DNA of 64,000 nt from Misgurnus anguillicaudatus. Lineage: Eukaryota; Chordata; Actinopteri; Cypriniformes; Cobitidae. Both the position numbers and the translations under genes were made by a program. The stretch lies in NCBI RefSeq assembly GCF_027580225.2, contig NC_073340.2, forward strand, positions 20,034,001-20,098,000. The letters run 5' to 3'. Shown here piece after piece: positions 55,173 to 64,000 of this stretch. The notes beneath the pieces were generated by a model. That model was not told the origin of the DNA. It worked only from the letters and a program-made list of their open reading frames with translations, and did no database searches. Positions within the stretch are counted from its first letter, which is position 1; every line of letters starts with the position of its first letter.

Positions 55173-55280
55173 CTCTAATGGTTTCTAAAGTATTTTTTGC
55201 TACGGAAATGTCTGCCACCACGACTGGCCGTCTTGCTACACGGTCCTGATCACAGGCTTCATGTTCCTCAGTCAGATGGT
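55173..55280 (-). CDS. Candidate coding exon of an unidentified minus-strand gene
   Basis: Bounded by the acceptor CATTAATCAG|ACC and the strong donor ATTAGAG|GTAAGAG, 108 nt, phase 1 at both ends. The only open frame reads HLTEEHEACDQDRVARR then PVVVADISVAKNTLETIR, which has a normal codon composition and no repeat character. I cannot assign it to a family. It lies about 15 kb upstream of odad2 on the same strand, so it may belong to the next gene along. A chance open frame remains possible. Confidence 0.42.
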
Positions 55281-56770
55281 CTGATTAATGGAGATTTAGG
55301 AGAGGAGAGTTATGAAAAGTCATGGGAGGACGTGTTTCGCAAAGTCTCGGCTTAGACAGAGAGGTACAGTAGGATGAAAGAAGCATGCAGGCCACGGCGG
55401 GGTTACTAAACACGGACTGGAAAATGGAAATTTGATTTTTGCCAATCCCCCACCTACATAGTGAGTCACAATGTGATTTAAAAAATCTAAAGGTGAAATC
55501 ATTAGAAGGTATAGAGGAATGGAAAGATAATGTATATAATCTTAAATCGGTTTAGTTGATTCACATAATAAGCAGAATATAACCGAGCGACGGAGTTCAA
55601 GAGAAAACATTGTTTTTTTATTCAAATGAACATGTGTCAGCTGTAAATGGTTTTTCCTCTGTAGAACTGGCTGATTATTAATGACAGTATGGCAGAAACT
55701 TAATCCGGTTACACGCTTCTCTGTCTTTTCTACTCTGAACCAAGCTAGAACACCAAACAGGCTGATGCAACATTAAAAACACAGAGAGAAATGCTTATAA
55801 GGACAAAGGACGTGTCAAAAACATTATTTTTTATCTTTTTATTTTGTGTCTGAAATGCTGCGACAGGAATCGCACATCAACAGCTTAAATTTCTAATGCG
55901 ATCACACGTTGTGCAGATCATCTACAGCTGGTGGTTTTCATACAATGAAAATGCATGGTGAGTGCTGTCAAGTTCAGTTATGATTAAGCTTTAAAAATGT
56001 ATTAGGTCAAGATTTTAATGCGAGTCTCCGTTCATGCTACACAAAAATAAAGTGTGGCATTAATAGAAAAATAATGGTGCTTTAAATTAGCCTGGGTTTC
56101 CCCATGCTGCCTTGCGTGCAAATTTATGCTGCAAGTCTAGCATGAAAACTATGGACCAATTTTGCCCCTGAAATAGGGAACCAATCACAGAACGGGGAGG
56201 GGGCAGTCTTAGATAGTGTTCTAAGGAGTTTTGAACGCAAGTTAATTTAAAAAAAAGAGCAACTTTTGGCATTAAACAATTTCATATCCAAGAAGGATGT
56301 TTGGATATGGCAAGACATGATAGCCACAAAGTTTTATAGGACCAACCTGCCAGACATCGTTGTCGAAGTTCATTTAACTTATAAATGGTAAGCAGTATTT
56401 ATTCATATCATATTGTCATTATGCCTGTACTGTGGTTGTCACAGTGCCACTAAGTTGTGTTGCTTTTTAATATCAATATACAGCTACAGGTTTAGTTGCA
56501 TAGCTTTCAGCTGTGTGCATGTGTACCCGATCGAATTTATGTCGCTCTACATACGTCATCTGGTATAATTGAAACGATTGGCTATGAGCTACATACAGAC
56601 GCATTTGATAGACATTCATAGCGCCCAATAAACGGCTCTGGGCATTTGTAAACCACGCCTCAAATACGAGAAAATGAGCATATGGTTCCCAGACCATGTC
56701 TCATTCTCTATGAGAATGGTCTGGTTTTAGCCAGGCTAGCTTTAAATACTAATTAATCAAACTTAACAGT
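55281..56770. other. Intergenic, no feature recognised
   Basis: AT-rich sequence with occasional small frames. GGTCTGG/CCAGACC and AGCCTGGGTTTCC/GGCTAGC fragments around 56090 and 56690 suggest an old inverted element of about 650 bp, which I could not delimit. Confidence 0.3.
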
Positions 56771-57341
56771 TTTTGGGCCAGATTTACTAAATGGTCCAAA
56801 TTAGTGTGACACGCAATTCCGAAAAAGTGCAGATGGGATTGGTAATATCTAAGGGTTATTTACCAAAAAGGTGCAAATTAAAGCGCAACAGCTGATTTCC
56901 ATAATGACCAACGCAATCTACTAAGAGCAGCCAGGGTCGCAAATAAGTAGTTCTGATGCTCTTTAGGTGCTGGATCTACTAATGAGTTCAGCACCACGGA
57001 TATCGCAGCTGAAATTCGGGGTGTAAAATCCCAGCTAACGAAGCCATACTGTACACTGAAAAGAACTGGAGGACAAAAAAAAGGAAGTTTACATGAAGTT
57101 TTGAAACACCTGGTATTGTGTGACTTCTACTAGTGACTCCCCTCAAGCAAATAAAAAAATAACATGGCTTGGCAAACAATACTTTTGAATAATATGTGGA
57201 AAAAATCATCTGCCTTGTACCACATGCTCTCTTATCTCTGATGCCTCATCCAATCAGCAACAATTGCAGCCATTTCAAGCACAAAATGATTAAAGACAAG
57301 CTTTTTCTGTGCTTAATAATACCAGTAATAACAAGCGCAAA

Positions 57342-58285
57342 TAGTGGTGGCCTGTGACTTCTCTTCCAAGGGGCGCAAATTCAAAATATATGTTCAGAGT
57401 GTTGTGTGTGTGTTAATCGTCATGTCAAAATATTTGTTTGTTGTGTGATGTGAACCTACAGTATGTGCATCATGTGTCATGTCAAAATAAGTGCCTGCTG
57501 CCGTCGAAAGGTTTTATGATAAAAGATACACTCACGTTCACAAAATACTCTAAAAACACTTACTTAACAGTAAACTCTGATTACACATGAGATTAGTGGA
57601 GTATGTGGTAAACGTGAGTGTTATCATAAACCCCTTTGAAGCATCTGCAACAGGCATGTATTGCGTGATGCACATGGGAGTCCCTGTAGAAAAACACGAT
57701 TATGCGATTACATGATTCAATGCATAATCAGCCAAAGTCTGCATATTTATGCAGGGGCACAATTTTTTTAAATACGCCACACTTTCGCCGCATAAATTAC
57801 AGATTTCAGCGTGCAAAATATGCGGGCTTGCATGATTTCATAATCCTTGAATTTTCGTAGCAAGATGTCACATATATCTTAGCAGAAAGTTGAAAAATGT
57901 TGCATTTACTTCACACTAGCGCAGCCATGTCCCCTATTGCCATGGAAACGTTATCAGGTAACGTGAACATCATTGAAAAGCTGCAAGTTCACCCAGTTTA
58001 AGTTCTCGCAATTTTTGCAAGTTCCCACAATTTCATCGCATAAATTGCATAAATATCCCTCATATTCCTTCGCATTTTTTAAGAAAACTTGCCGTAAGAT
58101 CAAGGATTTTTGCCCGCAACAATCACCAAAAAACATAGGAAATTTTTCTGGAAGGACTGACATGGTGACATGATGCACCGAATACATATTTTGACATGAC
58201 AAGTCACACACATGACAGGCTAAATGCATGTTGTGATGAGCTTCGCATCATGCACCCTTGAAAAAGAAGTCACCAGCCGCCACTG
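57342..58285. mobile_element. hAT-like MITE, CAGTGGCGGC ends, copy 2, itself interrupted
   Basis: TAGTGGTGGCCTGTGACTTCT and AGAAGTCACCAGCCGCCACTG, with flanks AGCGCAAA and TGCGCAAA (7 of 8 identical). Shares ATAAGTGC(C/A)TGCTGC and CACATG blocks with the 464-bp copy at 37564. Longer because of the element at 57678-58159. Confidence 0.82.
57678..58159. mobile_element. Inner MITE, AGTCCCTGTAGAAAAA ends
   Basis: GAGTCCCTGTAGAAAAACACG at the left and TTTTTCTGGAAGGACT at the right are inverted. ACATGG is found on both sides. The interior is rich in ATGCGATTA-like words. About 480 bp. Confidence 0.7.
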
Positions 58286-58356
58286 TGCGCAAACATTAGT
58301 AAATTGCGTTGTGTAAATTATTTAAATACTCACATCCCACAAGTTTTGCGTCTTAA

Positions 58357-58716
58357 GCCCGGAATACACTGCAGGATTTTTGCCCTCCTATAAGATCATT
58401 ACCTTATCACACTGTGCGACATGGATAGTTTAAACTCGGGTACGACAAGCATGTAGACTGTACGATGAAGACACGGAAGCTTCGGCGGCTGCATCACACG
58501 TTAGCGTAACGTCACCAGTAACGTCGCAGGTCGTAGCAGCAACTATTGTAGGCTATCTTTGGATGCAAGACCGGGAAAACGTCGGTCTTTACACTTCTCT
58601 CATTATACGACATAGGACCACAGACGAAGAGCCACGATCACAGAAATTGCGACGGTTGTTTCAAGATGGCAATCTTTCGTCTGGGACAGCCAATAATCGT
58701 GCAGTGTATCCCGGGC
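58357..58716. mobile_element. TTAA-flanked MITE, GCCCGGAATACACTGCA ends
   Basis: GCCCGGAATACACTGCA and TGCAGTGTATCCCGGGC are near-perfect inverses, with TTAA at 58353-58356 and 58717-58720. The 81-codon frame overlapping it is incidental. Confidence 0.82.
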
Positions 58717-59422
58717 TTAAAGGGGAAACTCCTACAAATGCATTTGTCAGTCGCAAAAATAACTACCAAATATTTTCTGTGCTTATATTATCCACTGCAC
58801 GGCTGTAGAAAATCCCAACAGTTGTTATTTAATGCCAAAATGATGATTTGTAATTGTGGTAGCTGTTAGTAATTCCGGCCCTTAGTGTCATTCAGTGCAA
58901 CTTTGCAAGACTCACCTAATCCCACTTTTAGAAGAACTAAAAATGGTTATTCTATGACATTGTGTAGTGTTCTTTCCAAAAAGCAAATGCACGTCACATT
59001 CATTTTCCTGAGACACAGATACTAAAACACACTGTCCTTATCAAGACCATGGCCATAACATATGAAGGAATGTGTCTTGCTTTCATTACAACTCGCAACC
59101 AAAGTGAAAAACCAAGTGTGGCATCACAGCAAGGCCTAAGTGCTCTGAGAATCCTGAGAACTTCTAACAAAGTGTGAGCACACACCAAAGTGTAGGAACT
59201 CAATTCATCTCTCTGCAGATGAAATAAATAAAAAACTAAGAGGGTCTGCTGGCCTTTTTACCCCAGGATCTCACTCAATGAGATCAGGAGGTGCGCTAAG
59301 TGATGAAGGCATCCAATCTTACTCAACACAATGGTCACCGCCTCTGACAGACAAGTGCTAAGGCGCGGCGGCACCAGCGGTGATTAGGTTTAAAGTAGAC
59401 GCTCTGTGTTTCCCCCAGCGAC

Positions 59423-59511
59423 CTGACTCCTTCTCTCATTTCCTCATCTTGCTCCTGCCAAACCTGCTGAATTCTGTCATGGTTGTAAATGGCGATGGCT
59501 TTCTGACAGAG
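59423..59511 (-). other. Exon-like segment, minus strand, unassigned
   Basis: The acceptor-like CTTTGTCACAACAG precedes LCQKAIAIYNHDRIQQVWQE and further EQDEEMREGV. The possible donor CAG|GTCGCT is weak. The local sequence is GC-rich and non-repetitive, and the frame stays open to 59335. It is on the same strand as the 55173 candidate, but joining is not shown. Confidence 0.25.
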
Positions 59512-60690
59512 CTGTTGTGACAAAGATGGTAATCAGAGGAGTGTGGTATAATGGTTTCTACCTGACACACACAAACACGTCCTTACGCAAGTATTACAAC
59601 ATCTCGCCGTTCCCACGCTTCACCAAATTGGCGATCCTATGTCAAGCTTCCTGCGTTTGACAGTTCAAGGGAGAAATAGATGGAAATAAGAGCGAGGACG
59701 TGTCGAGGAATGTATTACAGTGGACTTGGAAATATGAACTGGGATTAAGGTTTCTCTTATTTGTATTGTTTTCTTGTTTTAAATCTGACCTATCTTCTCT
59801 CACTCTTTTTGTTCTTGCTTAATGGAGTGGTTTAGTCATGACACCAATTTGTTGGCCAACCCAAAAGGCTAATTAGCATAAGGTGCACTGGAACCATGGA
59901 GTGAGTTTATAGAAAAGCAGTTTCAATAATAAATACTTTCAATAAAAGTAAAAAAAATCAAATCAGAACATTATTTTCACAACATATGTTTAAAGGAAAA
60001 CACCACTGTTTTTCAATATTTTACTATGTTCTTACCTCAACTTAGACAAATTACATTCCTATCTTTTTTCAATGAGTGCACTTAATCTTTGTACAGCGCG
60101 TCGTGAATGTGTTAGCATTTAGCCTAGCCCCATTCATTCTTTAGGATCCAAACAGGGATGAATTTAGAAGCCACCAAACACTTCCATGCTTTCCCTATTT
60201 AAAGACTGTTACATGAATAGTTACACAAGTAAGTATGGTGGCACAAAATAAAACGTGGTGATTTTTTTAAGCAGATAAAACAATGAGAACTATATTGTAT
60301 GGTGGAAGAGCACTTAGTTTGCAGAACTTCGACCTTGGCCAAGGTTGAAGGGGTGCAAACTAAGTGCTAACTAAGCATGCATCAAAACCGCCGCCATCTT
60401 GCAGCAGGAGTCTTGTCAAAGGAAGAAGCTAGGTAACGCTGCTATCTCTGCCTGTACTTCGAATTCATCTGTACCATATTAAATTGCATCATATTTTTTC
60501 ATTGCACCATACTGCATTGAATGATAATATGTTGAACCGATTCAAAATCGGACTGCACTGCATTGTAATGGGGTGAATCGTATTGGATCGGTAGGTGCTT
60601 TATATCTATCTTTAATGCATTGTATTGTAGGCTATGCATCGAAATGCGTATCACATCAGCCTCAGTTACAGAGATGCACACCTCTACTAC
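59512..60690. other. Intergenic; fragment of a TTAA-type repeat near 59994
   Basis: TTTAAAGGAAAACACCACTGTTTTTCAATATTTTACTATG at 59990 looks like the left end of another TTAA-flanked family; I could not find its right end. No exon seen. Confidence 0.4.
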
Positions 60691-60693
60691 ATA

Positions 60694-62220
60694 CAGTGTA
60701 CAGCATAAATGAGTACACCCCCTTTGAAAATTAAGATTTTTCTCCATTTGTTAGTAAATATGGGACCAATTTGCTTTCTTTTTTAAAAAACAGTTTTATT
60801 AAACATTTTTTTATTAACAAAAGAGTAAAAGTCACCAACCATCTTTAGGACACAAAAAATAACTAATTAAATGGGGTGATGCAAAAATGAGTACACCCTG
60901 ATGAATATGTTAGCCAAAAAAAATAAAAATAAAGTGTAATTAACAGGAATTCACTAGGAAATGATGAATATAATTTATCATCACACTGGTGACCACACAA
61001 TAACTGGTAATTGGGAGTGGTATTTAAGAGAGAAAATCCACTCTCATGTAATGGTGATAGAATAGCACCACACGGTAAAGAAATGTCTCAAGATGTGAGA
61101 AATAAAAGAATTTCTTTGCACAAAATGGTCAAGGTTTCAAGATAATTAGTTATGCATTGCTAATAAGTTTGAATACTGTCACGAAAGGGATCCAAAATTA
61201 AAAAGTACGTTTACTGAAGTTAACACCTCGTCAAGAGTGTTCTTTGATGAGAGATGTTGAAAAAATCATCATGCAAGTTCAGCACAGTTGGCTAAGTCAT
61301 TAGAAAGTCAATCTGGAATGTTCCCTGTGACACCACACGACGGAGGTATAGTGCAAAGGGGTGGCTTGCATGGCTGTCATTCATAGAGAAATCCACTGGT
61401 AAAGACAATGCACAAAAAGCATTTTGCTAGAGCTCATATTGAGAAAGGTAAAGCCTATTGGGTCTCTAACTCTCTATACTTTGGAGTAATGCGACAGAGA
61501 TTAATATTTTTGGCTCTGAGGTGTTCCAAACTGTACGGTGTGGCAAAGGTGAGGAGTACAATGAAAAATGCATGGTACCAAAAGTAAAGCATGGTGGTGG
61601 CAGTGCTCTTCTCTGGGTATGCATGAGTGCTGCAGGTGTCAGAGAGTTAAATTTATAGACGGCATCATGAATACACAGATGTACTGTGAAATACTTAAAG
61701 AGAAGATGCTACCATCACTCTCTGCCGTTGGTCATCAGGCAATCTTTTAACATGATTGTGATCCAAAACACACATTTAAGGTCACTAATTCATTTGATAA
61801 GAAGCACAGGGTTAAAGGGATTCAGACCTCAATCCAGGTTGAGGTATGAGGAGTTCTAAAAAGACAAGCAGAACATCATTTTCCATCCAGGATCTGAAAG
61901 AGGTCATTGTTCAAGAATGGAAAATTAAAGATGTAACTGTATGTTGTCAACTTCTTTATTCAATTTTTTAAAGAATGGAGGCCATACAAAATATTAGAAT
62001 TTTTGTAGGGTGTGCTCATTTTTGCATCACCTCATTTGATTTAAATGTGTTATTTTTCGTATCCTTAAGGTGGTCGGTGACTTTAACTCTTATGTTGAGA
62101 GACATAGATGTTTTATAAAACTGGTGTGTAAAAATACAGCAAGTTGGTCTCATATTTACTAACAAATGTAGAAAATTACATATTTTTCAAAGGGGGTGTA
62201 CTCATTTATGCTGTGCACTG
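60694..62220 (+). mobile_element. Tc1/mariner-like transposon, complete ends, decayed gene
   Basis: CAGTG(T/C)ACAGCATAAATGAGTACACCCCCTTTGAAAA at both ends, inverted, with similarity extending about 70 bp (to TTTGTTAGTAAATATG). TA directly flanks both ends (60692-60693 and 62221-62222). 1527 bp. Confidence 0.92.
61083..61970 (+). pseudogene. Tc1-type transposase pseudogene
   Basis: Starts MSQDVRNKRISLHKM, then stops. Later fragments in different frames include VKHGGGSALLWVCMSAAG and DCDPKHTFKV, the second being the DxD-type catalytic context of Tc1 transposases. Multiple stops and shifts rule out function. Confidence 0.85.
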
Positions 62221-62239
62221 TACATAAAATAAAGAAAAA

Positions 62240-62355
62240 ATCTGGGTTGTTTCAACCCATGGGTAAAATATAAACCAAACTGTTGACGGTTTAAATTAAC
62301 TTGGAAATTGTCCATATTTGACCCAACCATAGGTTGAAACATCCCAGGATTTGTA
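62240..62355. repeat. GGGTTGTTTCAACCC small inverted-end repeat
   Basis: CTGGGTTGTTTCAACCCATGGG at the left and CATAGGTTGAAACATCCCAG at the right are inverted. Same style as the repeat at 46772. Confidence 0.6.
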
Positions 62356-62772
62356 ACAGTGGTATGATTTGTGGCGCATGTAAATTAAAGCAGAAAATTC
62401 ATATTTGAGGTAATTTATAGTTTGTGTTGTAAAAATATGGCAGTGTCTTTTCAAGTGATGTTTAACACAGACTGCATTTTACTCTATTCTGAAAACACAT
62501 GCGGGTTGAAAATCTCAAAACTCTCGGCTTCTACTCAGGAGAAAAAACGCAAAACCCACCAATAATGAATTTAGTATAACTGTACTCTTATTCATGTGAT
62601 GAACAAAACACAAAAGTATCGGCCAAAGAGAAACAGAAAAAGTTGGCTTATAGCAGCCTGGAAAAACATTGCTACCTCTTTCTAGCCAGCTACACTTAAA
62701 TCCTATCCATCTTCCTCTTTCTCTCATGTCACCATCTCTTTCATCTGTTCATGTCTCTCTCCTCACTATCAG

Positions 62773-62868
62773 CTGTGAGCGGCGATGGCAGGACTGTGTG
62801 ATGAAGGAGAAGCTGGAGGATTATAGCCTGTTGTATCGTCTGCTGTTTTTTTGGCACTTGCTCAGACG
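62773..62868 (+). other. Exon-like segment, plus strand, unassigned
   Basis: Bounded by CACTATCAG| and CAGACG|GTGAGA, 96 nt, symmetric phase. The frame encodes CERRWQDCVMKEKLEDYSLL and then a hydrophobic run (YRLLFFWHLL). No family recognised. The intact splice signals and open frame make it worth testing, but it could be chance. Confidence 0.25.
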
Positions 62869-63719
62869 GTGAGATTCTCGCAGACAGTTAAACTGATCCT
62901 TTGTGTCTGAAGACCTGAGAGCCTGCTGACGTGAAGCTAGCAAAGAAAACACAGGGTGATAATCAAAAACACAGGGACACACACAGGACTCAATTCTCAA
63001 TGCTGTTTTTATAATACAGTACAAAGTGTTTGACATGTTTAATGTGGAGAAAGAGATGTTTTGCAAAGATTGTAAACTCATGATTATCAACAGGATGAAG
63101 CAGTACAGGTACAATACATGGATTGTTGAGATGAGTACAGCGTAGGACTTCCGCTGAGACCACTAGGTTGAGGACGGACAGACGAAGATATGAGACTTAA
63201 CATTCACTTTGCATATTTCAGAGTTTTGTAGCCTGAGAAGAATTTCAAAGCCTTGTTTTTTACCGCATATGCATGTACTGTATGTCAGAAATGGAGAGAT
63301 GATGTAAAATTTAATTAAAACACGACATTTAGTCGAATGAAAAGACTTCAGTGCACCTCGGTGTTAAAGGCAAAACTACAGACTGTGTTCTAATGGAATG
63401 TAAGACTCTTAGTAAACAGTCTAGTAAAGATGGTGACAGACTGACATAACTTAATTACAAACCAACACCAATAAGACTGAAAAACAGTTAAGACAAAAAT
63501 GCACATGTACTTTATGTACTGTAGTGATGTATTGAAGCTATTTAAAAAAATGAATTTACCTTAAAATAAAAATTCTGTCATTTACTTACGTCATTTAAGA
63601 GAAACAAATACATTTGCTGTAGCTGCATTTTCAATAATAATAAAAAAAGAAAATGGAGATAAGCTCAGCAAATGACAACAAAAGTTTGATAATAGTTGTG
63701 TACAAAAGTCAAAGCCTTC
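62869..63719. other. Intergenic, no feature recognised
   Basis: AT-rich, non-repetitive as far as I can see. No exon-like segment. Confidence 0.3.
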
Positions 63720-63723
63720 TTAA

Positions 63724-64000
63724 AGGGATAGTTTACCTAAAAAATAAAATTCTGTCATTATTTACTAATTCTCAAGTTGTTTCAAACCTGTACAAATTTC
63801 TTTTGTTCTGCTAAACTGAATTACATAGTAGGATAAAACATACTATGAAAGTCAATGGTGCTCAAAAACTGTTTGCTTACAAATTTCTTCCTTTTTAAGT
63901 CATACATAAACATTTCTATTTCCTTTTTTCGTGTATCTCCTGCACTCAATTACAATTAGAAAAAAACATCAAATGCATTCTGTAAGGGTGGGTAAATGAT
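63724..64000. mobile_element. TTAA-type element, AGGGATAGTT left end, runs past window
   Basis: TTAA at 63720-63723 then AGGGATAGTTTACCTAAAAA...TTCTGTCATTATTTACTAATTCTCAAGTTGTTTCAAACC, the left end of a very common cyprinid-type repeat. The right end is outside the window; right-end fragments of the same family occur at 15345 and 50306. Confidence 0.78.

Larger units (their letters stand above)
56771..58350. mobile_element. GGGCCAGATTTACTAAATGG-type element, interrupted
   Basis: Starts TTTTTGGGCCAGATTTACTAAATGGTCC. The distal part (CGCAAACATTAGTAAATTGCGTTGTG) resumes after the insertion at 57342-58285. Boundaries are approximate. Confidence 0.5.

Noticed and set aside
1..64000. CRISPR array, operon-like clusters, viral or toxin genes
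   Set aside because: No regularly spaced short repeats, no closely packed frames, and no recognisable viral polymerase, integrase, capsid or toxin sequence. This is an ordinary, transposon-rich vertebrate locus.

Overview
The window is vertebrate nuclear DNA, most likely from a teleost and probably a cyprinid or close relative. The evidence is one split gene with GT/AG introns (odad2/armc4), long CA/GT microsatellites, a tRNA-derived SINE, decayed Tc1/mariner copies, and a very dense population of short inverted-repeat DNA transposons (hAT-like with 8-bp duplications, TTAA-flanked, and foldback types) of the kind that fill cyprinid genomes. The clade is inferred from repeat content and gene similarity. 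No species can be named from the sequence alone.

The only gene I can identify is odad2 (armc4), outer dynein arm docking complex subunit 2, on the minus strand. Thirteen coding exons run from the start codon at 39812 down to 4074. Their phases chain without a break through 2102 coding bases (700 codons). The first eight exons encode the N-terminal non-ARM region, ending in an acidic stretch; exons 9-13 encode Armadillo repeats. Roughly the last third of the protein, compared with the ~1044-residue human protein, is not in the window, and nothing in 1-4073 resembles the missing exons. About 263 bp upstream of the ATG lies a perfect RFX X-box, with a TATA-like box 52 bp further in, as expected for a motile-cilium gene.

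Layout. 1-2140: degenerate tandem array with a CA microsatellite. 4074-8511: odad2 exons 13-9, with one palindromic MITE and a SINE. 8512-20845: a 12.3-kb intron holding a transposon nest up to five levels deep (10001-13638), which contains two head-to-head THAP-domain fragments. 20846-39812: odad2 exons 8-1, with a 9.7-kb intron carrying several MITEs and a Tc1 copy, and a three-level nest in the intron between exons 4 and 3. 39813-40100: promoter. 40200-64000: no identified gene. This part holds hAT, Tc1, TTAA and foldback elements, microsatellites and a few unassigned exon-like segments; the best is on the minus strand at 55173-55280. The last 280 bp is the left end of a TTAA element that runs out of the window.

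I found no operon, CRISPR array, defence system or clearly new molecular system. The most interesting items are the X-box promoter, the nested transposon cluster with its palindromic THAP pair, the several unrelated-looking short elements that share TTAA target duplications, and the unassigned exon at 55 kb.
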